A DNA stretch of 64,000 nt from Shewanella sp. MTB7 (GTDB taxonomy: Bacteria > Pseudomonadota > Gammaproteobacteria > Enterobacterales > Shewanellaceae), in NCBI RefSeq assembly GCF_027571385.1, contig NZ_CP085636.1, positions 5,008,501 through 5,072,500 of the forward strand. The letters run 5' to 3'. This document shows, one piece after another, positions 10,501 through 19,559 of the stretch. The notes below the pieces were generated by a model. It was not told where the DNA came from, did not search any database, and was given only the letters and a program-made list of their open reading frames with translations. The position numbers and the translations under genes are program-made. Each line of letters begins with the position of its first letter. Positions within the stretch are counted from its first letter, which is position 1.

Positions 10501-11356
10501 TCGCAGGAACATCTAGATCATAATCTAGATAGCCATCAGTTACAGCAGGCCAACTATGTACACCAATTAATTTATCATTACAAAGCTCAGGAAAGTCACC
10601 AGCACAATCACCGGAATAAGTACCTTGTCCCCATGGGTTAGTGTGATCATAATCATCACCGCCAACATCAGCAAAAGAAGGGTGGTCAGTGTTGATACCA
10701 GTATCAATGATACCAACTATCATCCCTTCACCTTTACTTGCCGTCCCAGTCGCTTCACCACTCCATACAGCTGGACCTTTGATAATCGCAGGTCCCGCAT
10801 CTGTCATCGTTTTACGTAAAATTTCTCTTTGAATATTTGCAATCCCTGAAACTTTAGCCAACTTAGCAGCTTGATCTTGCGTCATTTCAACAACCATACC
10901 GTTATAAGCTAATGTTGTTCTCTGTTTTATATTCAACTCACCCAGTAAAGATGTAGCCTTAGATATTACGCTGTCTTGGCGTGAGTTTAGAAACGAACGG
11001 TATGACTTTACATTCTTACTATTTACATCCAGCTTTCTGCTTTTACCTTTAACGGCGTCAGAAGATGTTGCCTCATAACCTTCAATCCCACCTTGATAAA
11101 GGGCAACTGGGTTTTCAATAAGACGAACAAAATATCTATAAGTTCCTGAGCTAAGATTCACTTCCGGCGTAAACACTGCATGACTACGAATAACTTGGGT
11201 GTTAGTCACTGGCTTAGAATCAACAACTGATATTTGTGCCCTAACGTCAGCTGATTTGGAGGCTACAACTTTAACGTGGTTATCTGAATATCCTACAGCA
11301 TTCACAGACATGGAGAGTAACGCAGTAGATACTGCAATTGCGATTTGAGTTTTCAC
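7556..11356 (-). CDS. secreted S8 (subtilisin-like) serine protease with GlyGly-CTERM anchor
   Basis: A 1,266-residue precursor. Signal peptide at 1-20; I9-type propeptide at about 60-185; catalytic Asp218 (VGIIDTGINTDHP), His293 (NGHGSHTSG) and Ser near residue 655 (GTSMASPHIAG). A PA-type domain is inserted before the Ser motif. The C-terminal half carries a fibronectin-like region, a PPC domain (LPAGTYYVVVDGY) and a PKD-like domain (ITLDGSASYDGNDDALTYAW). It ends in a GlyGly-CTERM tail: EGGSMGW, a hydrophobic stretch and RRK, which rhombosortase is known to cleave in Shewanella and Vibrio. The start is GTG at 11356 behind AGGAA; the first residues (MKTQIAIAVSTAL) resemble those of the M36 protease next door. 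The role is likely extracellular protein digestion. Confidence 0.92.
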   Translation of the reverse strand: MKTQIAIAVSTALLSMSVNAVGYSDNHVKVVASKSADVRAQISVVDSKPVTNTQVIRSHAVFTPEVNLSSGTYRYFVRLIENPVALYQGGIEGYEATSSDAVKGKSRKLDVNSKNVKSYRSFLNSRQDSVISKATSLLGELNIKQRTTLAYNGMVVEMTQDQAAKLAKVSGIANIQREILRKTMTDAGPAIIKGPAVWSGEATGTASKGEGMIVGIIDTGINTDHPSFADVGGDDYDHTNPWGQGTYSGDCAGDFPELCNDKLIGVHSWPAVTDGYLDYDLDVPANGEDHNGHGSHTSGTTAGNVLLNTNVPDVDGGETGVVFESMSGVAPHANIVSYQVCLPGEDDDVGFAGCLPSLTVLAVEHAIENGVDALNYSIGGGSSNPWNDADALAFLSARKAGIHVATSAGNSGPGPETVGSPGDAPWLTTVAAYTHDRDFTEKTVGSFTGGDTEAPKDLTGKAMTGAFSGSIVYAGNFENSNDPDSDSAQCLEPFPENTFAADTIVVCDRGAIARVDKGRNVKAGGASALVLANIHGEDEATSVVADAHVLPAIHIDADNGDVLRAWLASGAEHMASITGTEIEHDDEFARIAAEFTSRGPNKSVPDVIAPSIAAPGVSIFAAYADDQSDAFKQFPDPNDYGFLSGTSMASPHIAGSLTLLASIHPTWTPAEVQSALMMTANQTTFKDDGETPSDFFDMGAGFADIEAAAKSGLVMDETYVNYVKADPGLNGQPSEINLPTMANAKCVNTCTWTRTVKATKAGTWNASTLGVADGLVLSVSPASFELEVGATQELTITADTTSASAGWNFANIKLVSDGMPEAKLPVAVKSNGHNLPDSLSITAGRTEGSMTYTGFVASDLSAMTAGVYDKTSDLVEPTIVTVPEDDFVIVEVEFAELVPNVIFSTSSETAPDVDLRIFNGSFAKIGSSAGADSDESVSFTDLPAGTYYVVVDGYKASTPGGSDDVTVTVTSVVADEASLSSDVSVTVAEDEGEFSLTFDWDTDKNSSGILILESGDKSAMIQVPYSLVRKDDVSHITNLSDAMAAGKASRVSFDVEPNFSDEDKVYTFTAQMSAGHKVENISDEGTQEGNTITWSVTQSAASGESLSAGFDLIPTKAGDAFALKLTNELGSDLVEETIKFGVMEMVPVAMIDAPSSVTDTASITLDGSASYDGNDDALTYAWKQTGGVLVALGSTGKSVTFDAPEVDSQGTVLSFELTVSDGNGNSNTKMTSVTVTDTLNFDEGGSMGWIATLLLPLVWIRRKFQG

Positions 11357-11594
11357 TTGTCAATTCCTTAACACTTTATAGTGTTTTTGTTATATTCCAT
11401 ATTTACTACTCAGCTCTCTTCTTACTCAGATAGAGATACTAAATTAAAGGAAAATCATTAGCAGATTTAACTAAAGACCTTACCTTTTAACACAACAACA
11501 ACAACGCGGCAAACATAAATGCATAATCACACTTCAGATTGAGTAACAACAAAAAGATGCGTATAAACATAATGCTCCCATTACTTGAGTGCAT

Positions 11595-11840
11595 GAATCA
11601 TGAGTATTTGGTATAAATCTGATAAGTGCTCGTGATGACCCAGCCACAATTGCTAAACTGAGCTCTTTGAAAAAAAATCTAGAGGCATACTACACGGCAG
11701 GAAACAACAGCATTCTGTAAAGATTATGTGCCAGTCCATCGACAGATTACATCGATAGACAGCTAAATCGTATCCAGCCAATCCACGAACCTAATCATTA
11801 ATTAAGCCTGAAAAAACCTATTGTTAGGACAGTTAAACCA
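11595..11840 (+). pseudogene. decayed second copy of asnC (3' half)
   Basis: The DNA aligns with asnC positions of about 4650-4907. Readable pieces are GINL-SARD-DPATIAKLSSL (intact gene: GINLKSAGDYPAAISKLNAL), AYYTAGNNS, a stretch with the same bases around TTATGTGCCAGTCCATCGA, and the end PIVRTVKP. Several stops and frameshifts and the lack of the helix-turn-helix half show it is dead. It lies upstream of the M36 protease gene and in the same orientation as the intact asnC, which suggests an old duplication in this locus. Confidence 0.85.
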
Positions 11841-12053
11841 TCGCATCACATGGCACACGCCTCCTCACCTTGCGGAACCCCCTTAAAAACAACCGAGAGA
11901 CAACATTTAGCTCTATAAAAATTAACAAAGAAAGCTATTCATGTTACAAAACTTCCTTAACCTCTCAAAAAAAGAGAGGAGATAATAATAATTCAATAAT
12001 AAATTGCCTTAATTAAAATTTGTCTAAGGCACTAATTGACAAGGAAGAACGTA

Positions 12054-15000
12054 GTGAAAACTAAACTATCAATAGCAATAACAGCTGCATTAGTATCTAG
12101 TTCAGCTTATTCAGCACCGCAACCTGTAGCCATCAGCCAGCTGCAATTAAATCCTCAATTACAGAATGTTTATTCCCTCAAAAAACCAGCAAGTATTACA
12201 GGAATGCGCGATCAATTTGATGCAACGTCTAAGCAGGAAACATTTCAATGGGCTAAAAAAGGACAACAAACTCCAGCATTATCCGCTTTAGAACATAAGT
12301 ACAAAGCAACAACAGCTGCCGATTTTTACTTGAATAAAGTCACTGGTCTTTCAACCGTAAAAAAAGGTAATGTGCAAGCCGTATTATCAAGTGTTCATGA
12401 CATTGGTCGTGGATCCATGGTGGCCAAATACACTCAAAGACTCAATGGTATTCAAGTCTTTAATCACGAAGTCAACATCATGATGGATCGTGAGTTTAAT
12501 ATGGTTGCCGCTTCAGGTAAATTTGCAAATCATGTGTCATCTAAACACAATAGAATTGAAGGCTTACAAGCTGATTTTGGCGATTCGACTTCAGCCATTA
12601 ATACAGCTTTCCATACAATGGGAGGCAGCCAAGTCTCTTTAGCCCAAAGCCCTAAAGATCCTAGCAATCAATTCCAATCTTATACTGCCTCAGTAACCGA
12701 TGGTAATAAACAAATAGTAGGAGAACCTAGAAGTAAACAAGTTTACTTCATGAAGAAAGGTAGTTTAGTACCCGCATTTTACATAGAAATTCAAGTAGCT
12801 GAAACTAACAGTGTTGACTCAGAGTTTTATAGTTTTGTCATTAATGCTGAGACCAATAAAGTCTTATTTAAGCATAACCTGACATCTCAAGATGCTGACT
12901 TCAATTACAGAGTATACGCAGATGAGACAGGGGTACCTTGGGATAGTCCTCATGGAAATGTCATACCAGCAATGAGTGCAGATCAAACTGACTCTTCAGA
13001 ATATTTAGATGCTCCTATGGTTATTATTTCTTCAGGTCCAATAAGCACAAAAGATGCTTGGTTGTCTGATGATGCAACAACAACATCAGGTAATAACGTT
13101 AATGCCTATGTTGATGCCATTGCACCAGATGGATTCACCAATGGCGATTTTACCGCTGAAGTGACAAGCTCTAACACTTTTGATTACAAGTATAATACTG
13201 CTGAAGTTGAAAGCTCTGTAAATAACAGAAAAGCAGCAACTGTTAACCTGTTCTATTTAAACAACTATCTACATGATACCTTCTATGACCACGGTTTCGA
13301 TGAAGCAGCGGGTAATGCGCAGGCATTAAATTATGATCGAGGTGGAGTAGAGGGTGATGCTCTTCGTGCTGAAGTCCAAGATAACTCTGGCTTCAATAAT
13401 GCAAATATGAGTACTCCAGCAGATGGGGCGTCTCCACGAATGCAGATGTATTTGTGGGATAGTAAAGATGCCATTATTGGTGAGCAATATGGTGTAACGG
13501 TCACATCTGACGATGCTATAGGGTTATTGCTTTCAACACAGCGTGCCAGTTTTGGTCAGGGACAGTTTGATATATCTGGTGATGTTGTCCGTATCACTGA
13601 TGACACAGCGCCAACCTCTGATGGCTGTGAAGCTGCAGTAAATGGAGCCGAACTGGCTGGAAAAATAGCCATTATTGACCGTGGGGCTTGTAACTTTACT
13701 CAAAAAGCAAAGAATGCCCAAGATGCAGGAGCGATAGCGGTACTTATCGCAAATAATAGTGGAACTGACGAACCAGCTCCTATGGGCGGCTCCGATGATG
13801 ACGTAAAAATCCCAAGCATGGGATTATCACTTAACGACGGTGCAAAAATATACGCTAAACTTGATGCTGCCGAAAACGTTACAATTTCAATGTTTAATCA
13901 AAAACCTTACAAAGCTAGTTCTTGGGATAATGCCATTGTGGCTCACGAGTGGGGACATTATATCTCCAACCGTTTAGTCGGTAATGCATCAGGCTTGATA
14001 AACCAGCAAGGCCGCTCAATGGGTGAAGGATGGGGGGATTTCCATGCGCTTCTCCTTATTTCAGAAGAAGATGATGCATTAATAGCTGGAAATGAATTGT
14101 TCCAAAAAGCATATGCCGCGGTGTCTTATGTAGGGTCTTTCTATACCGGTATTCGTAACTATCCATATAGTACCGATATGGAGATAAACCCACTAACTTT
14201 TGCGAATGTAGAGCTCGGCAATGGTACTGGTGCAGATCGAGATGGAAATGCCGAAGTGCATGATGCTGGAGAGCCTTGGGCTGCAATGTTATGGGATAGC
14301 TACGTTGCACTAATCAACGATGAACGCCATACATTCTCCGAAGCTCGTAGCTTAATGATGGATTATCTCGTCTCTGGCTATAAAATGACGCCTATAGCGC
14401 CAACTTATACTGAAGCTCGTGATGCTATTTTAGCCGCCGCATTTGCTAATGATGTAAAAGATTATGAACTCATTTTAGGTGCATTTGCTCGACGCGGAAT
14501 GGGACTTGGGGCTGTTTCACCTGAACGTTTTGATACCAAACACAATGGTGTCGTAGAATCTTTCAAGACTAAATTGGCCACATTCTCTGTATCTGAACAT
14601 AATCTAAATACAAATTACGAAGGGATGACTACTGGTTACTGCTCTAACGACAATATCTTAGATAAAGGAGAAACAGGTACAGTCAGCTTTACTGTCGCGA
14701 ATAGAGGTAGTGAAGACTTCGAAAGCATTGAAGGTGTTGTTGAAGTAACGAGTGGACATGACGTTACTTTTGCTAACGAAGGGAAAGTAAGTTTTGCTGC
14801 AGTTCCAAAGTTTGGCGAAGCAACAAGTACTCCTCTCGAATTTACTCTTAATGACGCTGGAGTTGCTGAAGAAGTTGAATTAAAAATTACTTTCCCTGAA
14901 TTGACTGAGGAAGTTGAAGCTTCTGAGTACAAACTTTCAACTGTAGTAAACATGGATTTTGTGGCTAAAGAAGCTCAATCTAATATGTCAACGAGTGACA

Positions 15001-15968
15001 TGGAAGATTATTCAGGTTTAGTTGATTTGAAAGAAATGATACTAAGTGGCGGAGAGTTAGCTGAAGGCACTTCGATGCTAGATGGCACATATGCATCTTT
15101 CTTCCCCGTTGATAGCCAATATATGTTTATTGCAAATAATGGTTTTGCATCTGATGTTGCTTTTGAAACAAAACCCGTGACCGTAGGTTATGCAGGTGAC
15201 TTTACTGTTAGCTGGTTCCAGTATTATGAAATAGAAGATGCTTATGATGGTGGTGTTGTTGAGCTAAGCATCAATGGTAGTGACTGGACTGATGTCACAA
15301 AAGTTGGTGGCACATTTGAAGGTGCTGGGTATGATGGTGAGTTAGCAGATCTACTTCCTGGTCGCTCTGCATTTACGGGAGTAATGCCTTGGCCTGGTGG
15401 AACTGAAACCGTTAACTTTGGTACTGCGTTAAACGGTAACGAAGTTAAATTTAGGTTCCGTATAGTTTCAGATACAAACACTAACTCATTTGGCTGGATC
15501 GTAGATAATGTTACTTTCAAGAACATCTCTTCGGATGTATTCCACACCCAAGTAGCGGGTGATAGCTTAGCATGTGATAACCGCTTACCTAGTGTAACGA
15601 CAGTCGCAAGTGCAGAGAGTGTTAAAGAAGGTGAAGCTGTAACGTTAACTGCTACCGCTGTCGATGCAAACGAAGCCGATACATTAACTTATATATGGAC
15701 GCAAACCTCAGGAACTGAAGCTACGTTAACTGGTGCTGATACAGCAACAGCCAGTTTTTCAGCTCCTTTAGTTTCAGCCGATGAAGCACTTGAATTTACC
15801 GTAACAGTAAACGACGGAACGGCTGATGTTGTATCGAATGTAAGTGTTACTGTAACGGATATACCTGCAGTCGTTACTCCACCTGCACCGAAGAAATCAT
15901 CAGGTGGGTCTACAGGTTTACTGACTTTATTATTACTTCCGCTAGCGCTTCTTCGCCGTCGTAGGTAG
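12054..15968 (+). CDS. secreted M36 (fungalysin-type) metalloprotease with GlyGly-CTERM anchor
   Basis: A 1,304-residue precursor. Signal peptide at 1-21; FTP/propeptide region to about residue 280; zinc motif HEWGH with His631, followed by the second zinc/active-site motif GEGWGDF. A PA domain (about residues 500-600, ELAGKIAIIDRGACNF) is inserted in the catalytic module. The C-terminus has a beta-sandwich region, a PKD/Ig-like domain (TLTATAVDANEADTLTYIW) and a GlyGly-CTERM tail (SGGSTG, hydrophobic stretch, LRRRR). The family annotation for such proteins is rhombosortase-dependent M36 metallopeptidase. I chose GTG at 12054, eight bases after AAGGAAG; the TTG at 12036 overlaps that ribosome-binding site. 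Product probably digests extracellular protein. Confidence 0.92.
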   Translation: MKTKLSIAITAALVSSSAYSAPQPVAISQLQLNPQLQNVYSLKKPASITGMRDQFDATSKQETFQWAKKGQQTPALSALEHKYKATTAADFYLNKVTGLSTVKKGNVQAVLSSVHDIGRGSMVAKYTQRLNGIQVFNHEVNIMMDREFNMVAASGKFANHVSSKHNRIEGLQADFGDSTSAINTAFHTMGGSQVSLAQSPKDPSNQFQSYTASVTDGNKQIVGEPRSKQVYFMKKGSLVPAFYIEIQVAETNSVDSEFYSFVINAETNKVLFKHNLTSQDADFNYRVYADETGVPWDSPHGNVIPAMSADQTDSSEYLDAPMVIISSGPISTKDAWLSDDATTTSGNNVNAYVDAIAPDGFTNGDFTAEVTSSNTFDYKYNTAEVESSVNNRKAATVNLFYLNNYLHDTFYDHGFDEAAGNAQALNYDRGGVEGDALRAEVQDNSGFNNANMSTPADGASPRMQMYLWDSKDAIIGEQYGVTVTSDDAIGLLLSTQRASFGQGQFDISGDVVRITDDTAPTSDGCEAAVNGAELAGKIAIIDRGACNFTQKAKNAQDAGAIAVLIANNSGTDEPAPMGGSDDDVKIPSMGLSLNDGAKIYAKLDAAENVTISMFNQKPYKASSWDNAIVAHEWGHYISNRLVGNASGLINQQGRSMGEGWGDFHALLLISEEDDALIAGNELFQKAYAAVSYVGSFYTGIRNYPYSTDMEINPLTFANVELGNGTGADRDGNAEVHDAGEPWAAMLWDSYVALINDERHTFSEARSLMMDYLVSGYKMTPIAPTYTEARDAILAAAFANDVKDYELILGAFARRGMGLGAVSPERFDTKHNGVVESFKTKLATFSVSEHNLNTNYEGMTTGYCSNDNILDKGETGTVSFTVANRGSEDFESIEGVVEVTSGHDVTFANEGKVSFAAVPKFGEATSTPLEFTLNDAGVAEEVELKITFPELTEEVEASEYKLSTVVNMDFVAKEAQSNMSTSDMEDYSGLVDLKEMILSGGELAEGTSMLDGTYASFFPVDSQYMFIANNGFASDVAFETKPVTVGYAGDFTVSWFQYYEIEDAYDGGVVELSINGSDWTDVTKVGGTFEGAGYDGELADLLPGRSAFTGVMPWPGGTETVNFGTALNGNEVKFRFRIVSDTNTNSFGWIVDNVTFKNISSDVFHTQVAGDSLACDNRLPSVTTVASAESVKEGEAVTLTATAVDANEADTLTYIWTQTSGTEATLTGADTATASFSAPLVSADEALEFTVTVNDGTADVVSNVSVTVTDIPAVVTPPAPKKSSGGSTGLLTLLLLPLALLRRRR

Positions 15969-15984
15969 TCACTAAACGTTAAAC

Positions 15985-16024
15985 AAAAAAGAGTCATAAC
16001 CCCTCGGTTATGACTCTTTTTATT
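15985..16024. terminator. bidirectional Rho-independent terminator
   Basis: A perfect 10-bp stem GAGTCATAAC / GTTATGACTC with a 6-base loop (CCCTCG) is flanked by an A-run on the left and a T-run on the right. It lies 16 bp after the M36 protease stop and before the convergent lipoprotein gene, so it serves both. Confidence 0.95.
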
Positions 16025-16050
16025 AACAAAGCTTCTCTTATAAAAGTAGC

Positions 16051-16560
16051 TTAGTACTCTAGTGCATCTGAAGGTCGACTAAAATCTATCTCGATTTCAA
16101 CTCGTGAAAAATCACCATTCTTGAGTAAATCAGAATAGAGAACATATAAGCTATCTTGAGCTGTTAAAGGTGTTAATCGATAGGTCTCTTTAGCAATTTT
16201 ATCGACTCGATAACCGGAAGGTAATAGATCGGCTTTCTTTGCTATGACGACAAAGCTCCCTTTTAAGACCCCTGCTTCTGACATGGTAGGGCTAGAAACA
16301 GGACTGCCTTTAATTAAGACATCAGTATTAGATGTAAATTTCTGACCATTTAATCTATAGCTGTGAGTTTTAGTAGCACTAGAACTATCTGTGACCGTTA
16401 TAAGCTCTTTACTCCTATTAGCAACCTCAGGCTGTTGCTCAACAGTCACAGAAGTGCTGGTTTCGGCAGGCGTCGCATTTGGCTTTTGAATGTCGTCAAC
16501 TTTATCACTGGAGCAGGAAGCCGTTAATAATAGTAAGCTAGTTAATATCGTTTTATTCAT
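16051..16560 (-). CDS. putative lipoprotein, unknown function
   Basis: A 169-residue protein with a lipoprotein signal peptide: MNKTILTSLLLLTASC, with the lipobox LTASC and Ser at +2 and +3 that suggests outer-membrane sorting. A low-complexity linker rich in Thr, Pro and Glu follows, then a C-terminal beta-rich domain (SHSYRLNGQKFTSN... VEIEIDFSRPSD). I start at the ATG at 16560; an upstream TTG would add ten residues before the signal peptide. I do not recognise the family. It follows the aspartoacylase-type gene on the same strand with a gap of 93 bp. Confidence 0.75.
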   Translation of the reverse strand: MNKTILTSLLLLTASCSSDKVDDIQKPNATPAETSTSVTVEQQPEVANRSKELITVTDSSSATKTHSYRLNGQKFTSNTDVLIKGSPVSSPTMSEAGVLKGSFVVIAKKADLLPSGYRVDKIAKETYRLTPLTAQDSLYVLYSDLLKNGDFSRVEIEIDFSRPSDALEY

Positions 16561-16653
16561 AAAGCACCTATGTTCTGTCGATACAATCAATGTAAAACAA
16601 ACATAACTGTAACATTTATGCGGTATTCATGTCTTCTCGTTAAGCGACTTCAA

Positions 16654-17760
16654 TCAAATCTCGAACACATTCGTCATCACCTTATAAAGCTCTGTTCCTT
16701 GATATACAGACGCTGAAGCAAAATGTAATATGGGCACGCAATCTTGTTGCAACTTTAGCGATGTTAAGGCTTTATCACTGCCATAAAGATCCAGTCGTAG
16801 AATATTCACCAAAGGTTTTCCTGCCGATAATGGTTCCCCGACTTCAGCCAAATACTCCACCATACCACCAAGGGGGGAATGGTATTTTTTATAATCTTTT
16901 AGGTAACAAGCATAACGTGACATCTTAGCCGGTTTAACCTTCTCAGCAATAACCCCTCGATGACTTAGATAAGCCAAAATACCCTTTGCATCAATAGCGG
17001 CATCATCAAGATGAATATTCTCTTGGGAGCCCAGTTCAAGAGTAAATGCTGAAACAGGAATATCCATATCTCGCCCTGCTGATTTCATATACTCACAGAG
17101 CGTCCACCAAGGGCAAAAAATAGATTCATCCATGGCGCCACCAAAATCATTGGGGATCAATAAGGTATAGGGAATAGAGAAGTAACTTGCTGCATCAGCA
17201 TCAAACTCAGGACAGTAGAGGTGTTTACAGGACTTAGGCCCAGTATGCAGATCAATCACGATATCGGCCTTATGGGCCATTGATTGCAGCATCACCGCTT
17301 GTTGATGACCCGTTGTTATCCCCCACTCGCTGCCTAAACGTTGCTGACACGACTCAAGTAAAATCGCCCTAAAGGCTGTGATAAGTTCATCATCAGATGA
17401 TGTGCGATTATCTCGATACCAAGCAACAATATCAATTTTATGATCCAGATATTCACGATTCCAGTTAACGCCGGTAATGGGATCAAATCTACCCAGCGTA
17501 AATTCACCACTTTTTTGATTTATCCCCAAAGGATTGGCCAAAGGCACTAAGGTTATGTCGCCACATAAGGTATAGCTCTCTAACAGCTGCATAAGCTGAT
17601 AAATAACCGCGTTTCCCTGCACTTCAGCGCCATGAACATTTGCTTGAATATAGACACTTGGTCCACTGACATTCTCAGCCTTCATACTGAATATAGGCAA
17701 AGTGAGGTCTTGACCAGTTGCTAACTCGCCAATTTTCAATGACGCTTGGGAAATGTGCAT
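16654..17760 (-). CDS. succinylglutamate desuccinylase/aspartoacylase-family zinc hydrolase
   Basis: A 368-residue M14-like zinc hydrolase. The zinc-binding HGAEVQGN motif (His and Glu) is near residue 43 and the third ligand lies in DIVIDLHTGP near residue 170; a catalytic Glu probably lies in FTLELGS near 245. The C-terminal 80 residues look like the lipoyl-like barrel these proteins carry (SPLGGMVEYLAEVGEPLSAGKPL). Family members remove acyl groups from N-acyl amino acids, or reshape small amides. The gene follows lysC by 35 bp on the same strand and so probably shares its lysine-riboswitch leader, which hints at a role in lysine or aspartate-family metabolism. Substrate not predicted. Confidence 0.85.
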   Translation of the reverse strand: MHISQASLKIGELATGQDLTLPIFSMKAENVSGPSVYIQANVHGAEVQGNAVIYQLMQLLESYTLCGDITLVPLANPLGINQKSGEFTLGRFDPITGVNWNREYLDHKIDIVAWYRDNRTSSDDELITAFRAILLESCQQRLGSEWGITTGHQQAVMLQSMAHKADIVIDLHTGPKSCKHLYCPEFDADAASYFSIPYTLLIPNDFGGAMDESIFCPWWTLCEYMKSAGRDMDIPVSAFTLELGSQENIHLDDAAIDAKGILAYLSHRGVIAEKVKPAKMSRYACYLKDYKKYHSPLGGMVEYLAEVGEPLSAGKPLVNILRLDLYGSDKALTSLKLQQDCVPILHFASASVYQGTELYKVMTNVFEI

Positions 17761-17795
17761 TTGCTATCCTTCACTATTTAACCGTCTCGAAATTA

Positions 17796-19145
17796 TTACT
17801 CAAATAGGTTCTTATGTAGCGCTTTCACGACCTGAGCCGCTTCTGATTCTGCAACTAGCACACACAGATTATGTGGGCTAGCCCCTTGGCAAATCATTCT
17901 GACATTATGGGGCTCAAGCACTTCAAACACACGACGACAAACACCTGGCGTCGAGGCGATTTTATTGCCGATAATGGCAACCAAAGCCAAGCCATCCTCG
18001 ACTCTCACCCTGCAATGCTGAGACAACTCTTGCAATAGAGATTCGCTCAGTAAACCATTGCCCGCTGAATCAGATCCGGTTTTATCTAGAGTGAGTGCGA
18101 CGTTAACTTCCGAAGTGGTAATCAAATCGACACTGATTTTATGCCGAGCAAGCGTGGCAAATGTCTCGGCAAGAAAGCCTTGAGCATGCAACATCTGTAA
18201 GCTATGAAGGTTGAGTAAGGTCTGATCTCGACGCACTGCGACCGCTCTGTAAACCGGAGCGTCTTCAACCTGGTGACGTATCCAGGTACCACCACGCTCA
18301 GGCTCCCAACTCGATCCTACAAACACTTGAATTCTTTGTCTTACTGCAGGCAAAATGGTTGCAGGGTGCAGTACTTTAGCACCAAAAGTTGCCATTTCTG
18401 CCGCTTCATTAAAGCTAATTTCAGGAATTGGGGATGCCTTAGGGGCAAGCCGTGGATCCGTGGTATAGATGCCAGCCACGTCAGTCCAAATCTCAACCGA
18501 CGTCGCTTTCAAAGCTTCAGCTAATAACGCCGCAGAATAATCACTACCACCTCGACCTAAAGTAGTGGTTGCGCCAAATTCGTCAGCTCCAATAAAGCCT
18601 TGAGTGACGATTCGTTGTGAAACCAATAAAGGAGCGAGATGTGCAGCAGTAAGCTCAGCAATGGTTTCAATTTGTGGTTCAGCTCGTCCAAAATGACTGT
18701 CAGTGCGCATCACCTGTCTCACATCAAATGCGATTGCCGCTTCACCTTTTTCTCTCAGTACCGCCGCAAACAGTGCTGATGAACATTGCTCTCCTTGGGC
18801 TAATAGCTCATCCATTGTCGCTTTGCTTCTATTCGCGCTTAGGGACTCACTTAAGGTCGAAATATGACTTAAAACGACGTCAAGACGAGCGGCGACCTCT
18901 TGGGAGTTACCGAGATCAGCTAAAATCTGATATTGAATATGTGCAATGTCTTTAATGAGCTGACTTCTGCGATCATCAGTTGTTTGCTCTTGGGTCAATT
19001 CAACTAATAGGTTTGTCACGCCACTAGACGCACTAACTACCACAACTCGGGTATTGGGATTATTAATAACAATATCGGCACAGCGACTCATCGCTGAGTA
19101 ATCAGCAACTGAGGTACCACCAAATTTAGCCACATTTAAGGACAT
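17796..19145 (-). CDS. lysC: lysine-sensitive aspartokinase III (LysC)
   Basis: LysC phosphorylates aspartate in the first step of lysine, threonine and methionine synthesis. The 449-residue product has the same length as the E. coli enzyme. Visible motifs are VAKFGGTSVADY at the N-terminus, TTLGRGGSDYSAALLAEAL near 210 and EIWTDVAGIYTTDPR near 235, followed by two C-terminal ACT regulatory domains (HKISVDLITTSEVNVALTLD and VALVAIIG-type strand). I start at the ATG at 19145 (MSLNVAKFGG), in line with the family; a further in-frame start at 19172 adds nine unlikely residues. A lysine riboswitch precedes it. Confidence 0.95.
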   Translation of the reverse strand: MSLNVAKFGGTSVADYSAMSRCADIVINNPNTRVVVVSASSGVTNLLVELTQEQTTDDRRSQLIKDIAHIQYQILADLGNSQEVAARLDVVLSHISTLSESLSANRSKATMDELLAQGEQCSSALFAAVLREKGEAAIAFDVRQVMRTDSHFGRAEPQIETIAELTAAHLAPLLVSQRIVTQGFIGADEFGATTTLGRGGSDYSAALLAEALKATSVEIWTDVAGIYTTDPRLAPKASPIPEISFNEAAEMATFGAKVLHPATILPAVRQRIQVFVGSSWEPERGGTWIRHQVEDAPVYRAVAVRRDQTLLNLHSLQMLHAQGFLAETFATLARHKISVDLITTSEVNVALTLDKTGSDSAGNGLLSESLLQELSQHCRVRVEDGLALVAIIGNKIASTPGVCRRVFEVLEPHNVRMICQGASPHNLCVLVAESEAAQVVKALHKNLFE

Positions 19146-19209
19146 GAAGCGCCTCCACGACAAAGCAGACACTGAGAAGAAAAATTAACTTTAAAAATTG
19201 ACATGATCA

Positions 19210-19432
19210 CGCTCCGAACTCACTACGTTCGAAGAGCCTGGTGCAAAGATTACGCATCCTATAGAAGGGAAACAGACATCACCACCAGAAGCTCTCCACC
19301 AATAAAAGGTGACAATCTATGGGATTCAGCCCATTCGACCAATATTGAGTCATTCCAAACACTGCAATATCTCGGCGTTAACCTCCCTCATAAGTCATCA
19401 TCAAAGTTTGGACCTTTCAGACTTACTACCTA
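19210..19432 (-). promoter_or_regulatory. lysine riboswitch (L box) in the lysC leader
   Basis: On the minus strand the leader contains the conserved blocks of the lysine aptamer in order: GAGGGAGGTTAACGCCGAG, GGGCTGAATCCC, TTGTCACC and TGGTGGAGAGCTTCTGGTGG. These match the E. coli lysC leader blocks as I know them. Downstream, a hairpin (GCTC-TTCGAAC / GTTCGGAGC) at about 19210-19236 precedes the start codon without a tight T-run, so translational control is more likely than termination. Confidence 0.9.
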
Positions 19433-19559
19433 GTTAACGCTCCTCTTCTGTATCCCATTGCTACCAATTGTTAATCAGTAAAAATGAGGAAAGTAAAAAA
19501 TATCAAATTTTGAGTAAATAAGTCAACGATTAAAAAACATATTGTCGACAAACTCATCG

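Noticed and set aside
19203..19433. 76-codon plus-strand frame upstream of lysC
   Set aside because: It is antisense to the lysine riboswitch and has no protein features.
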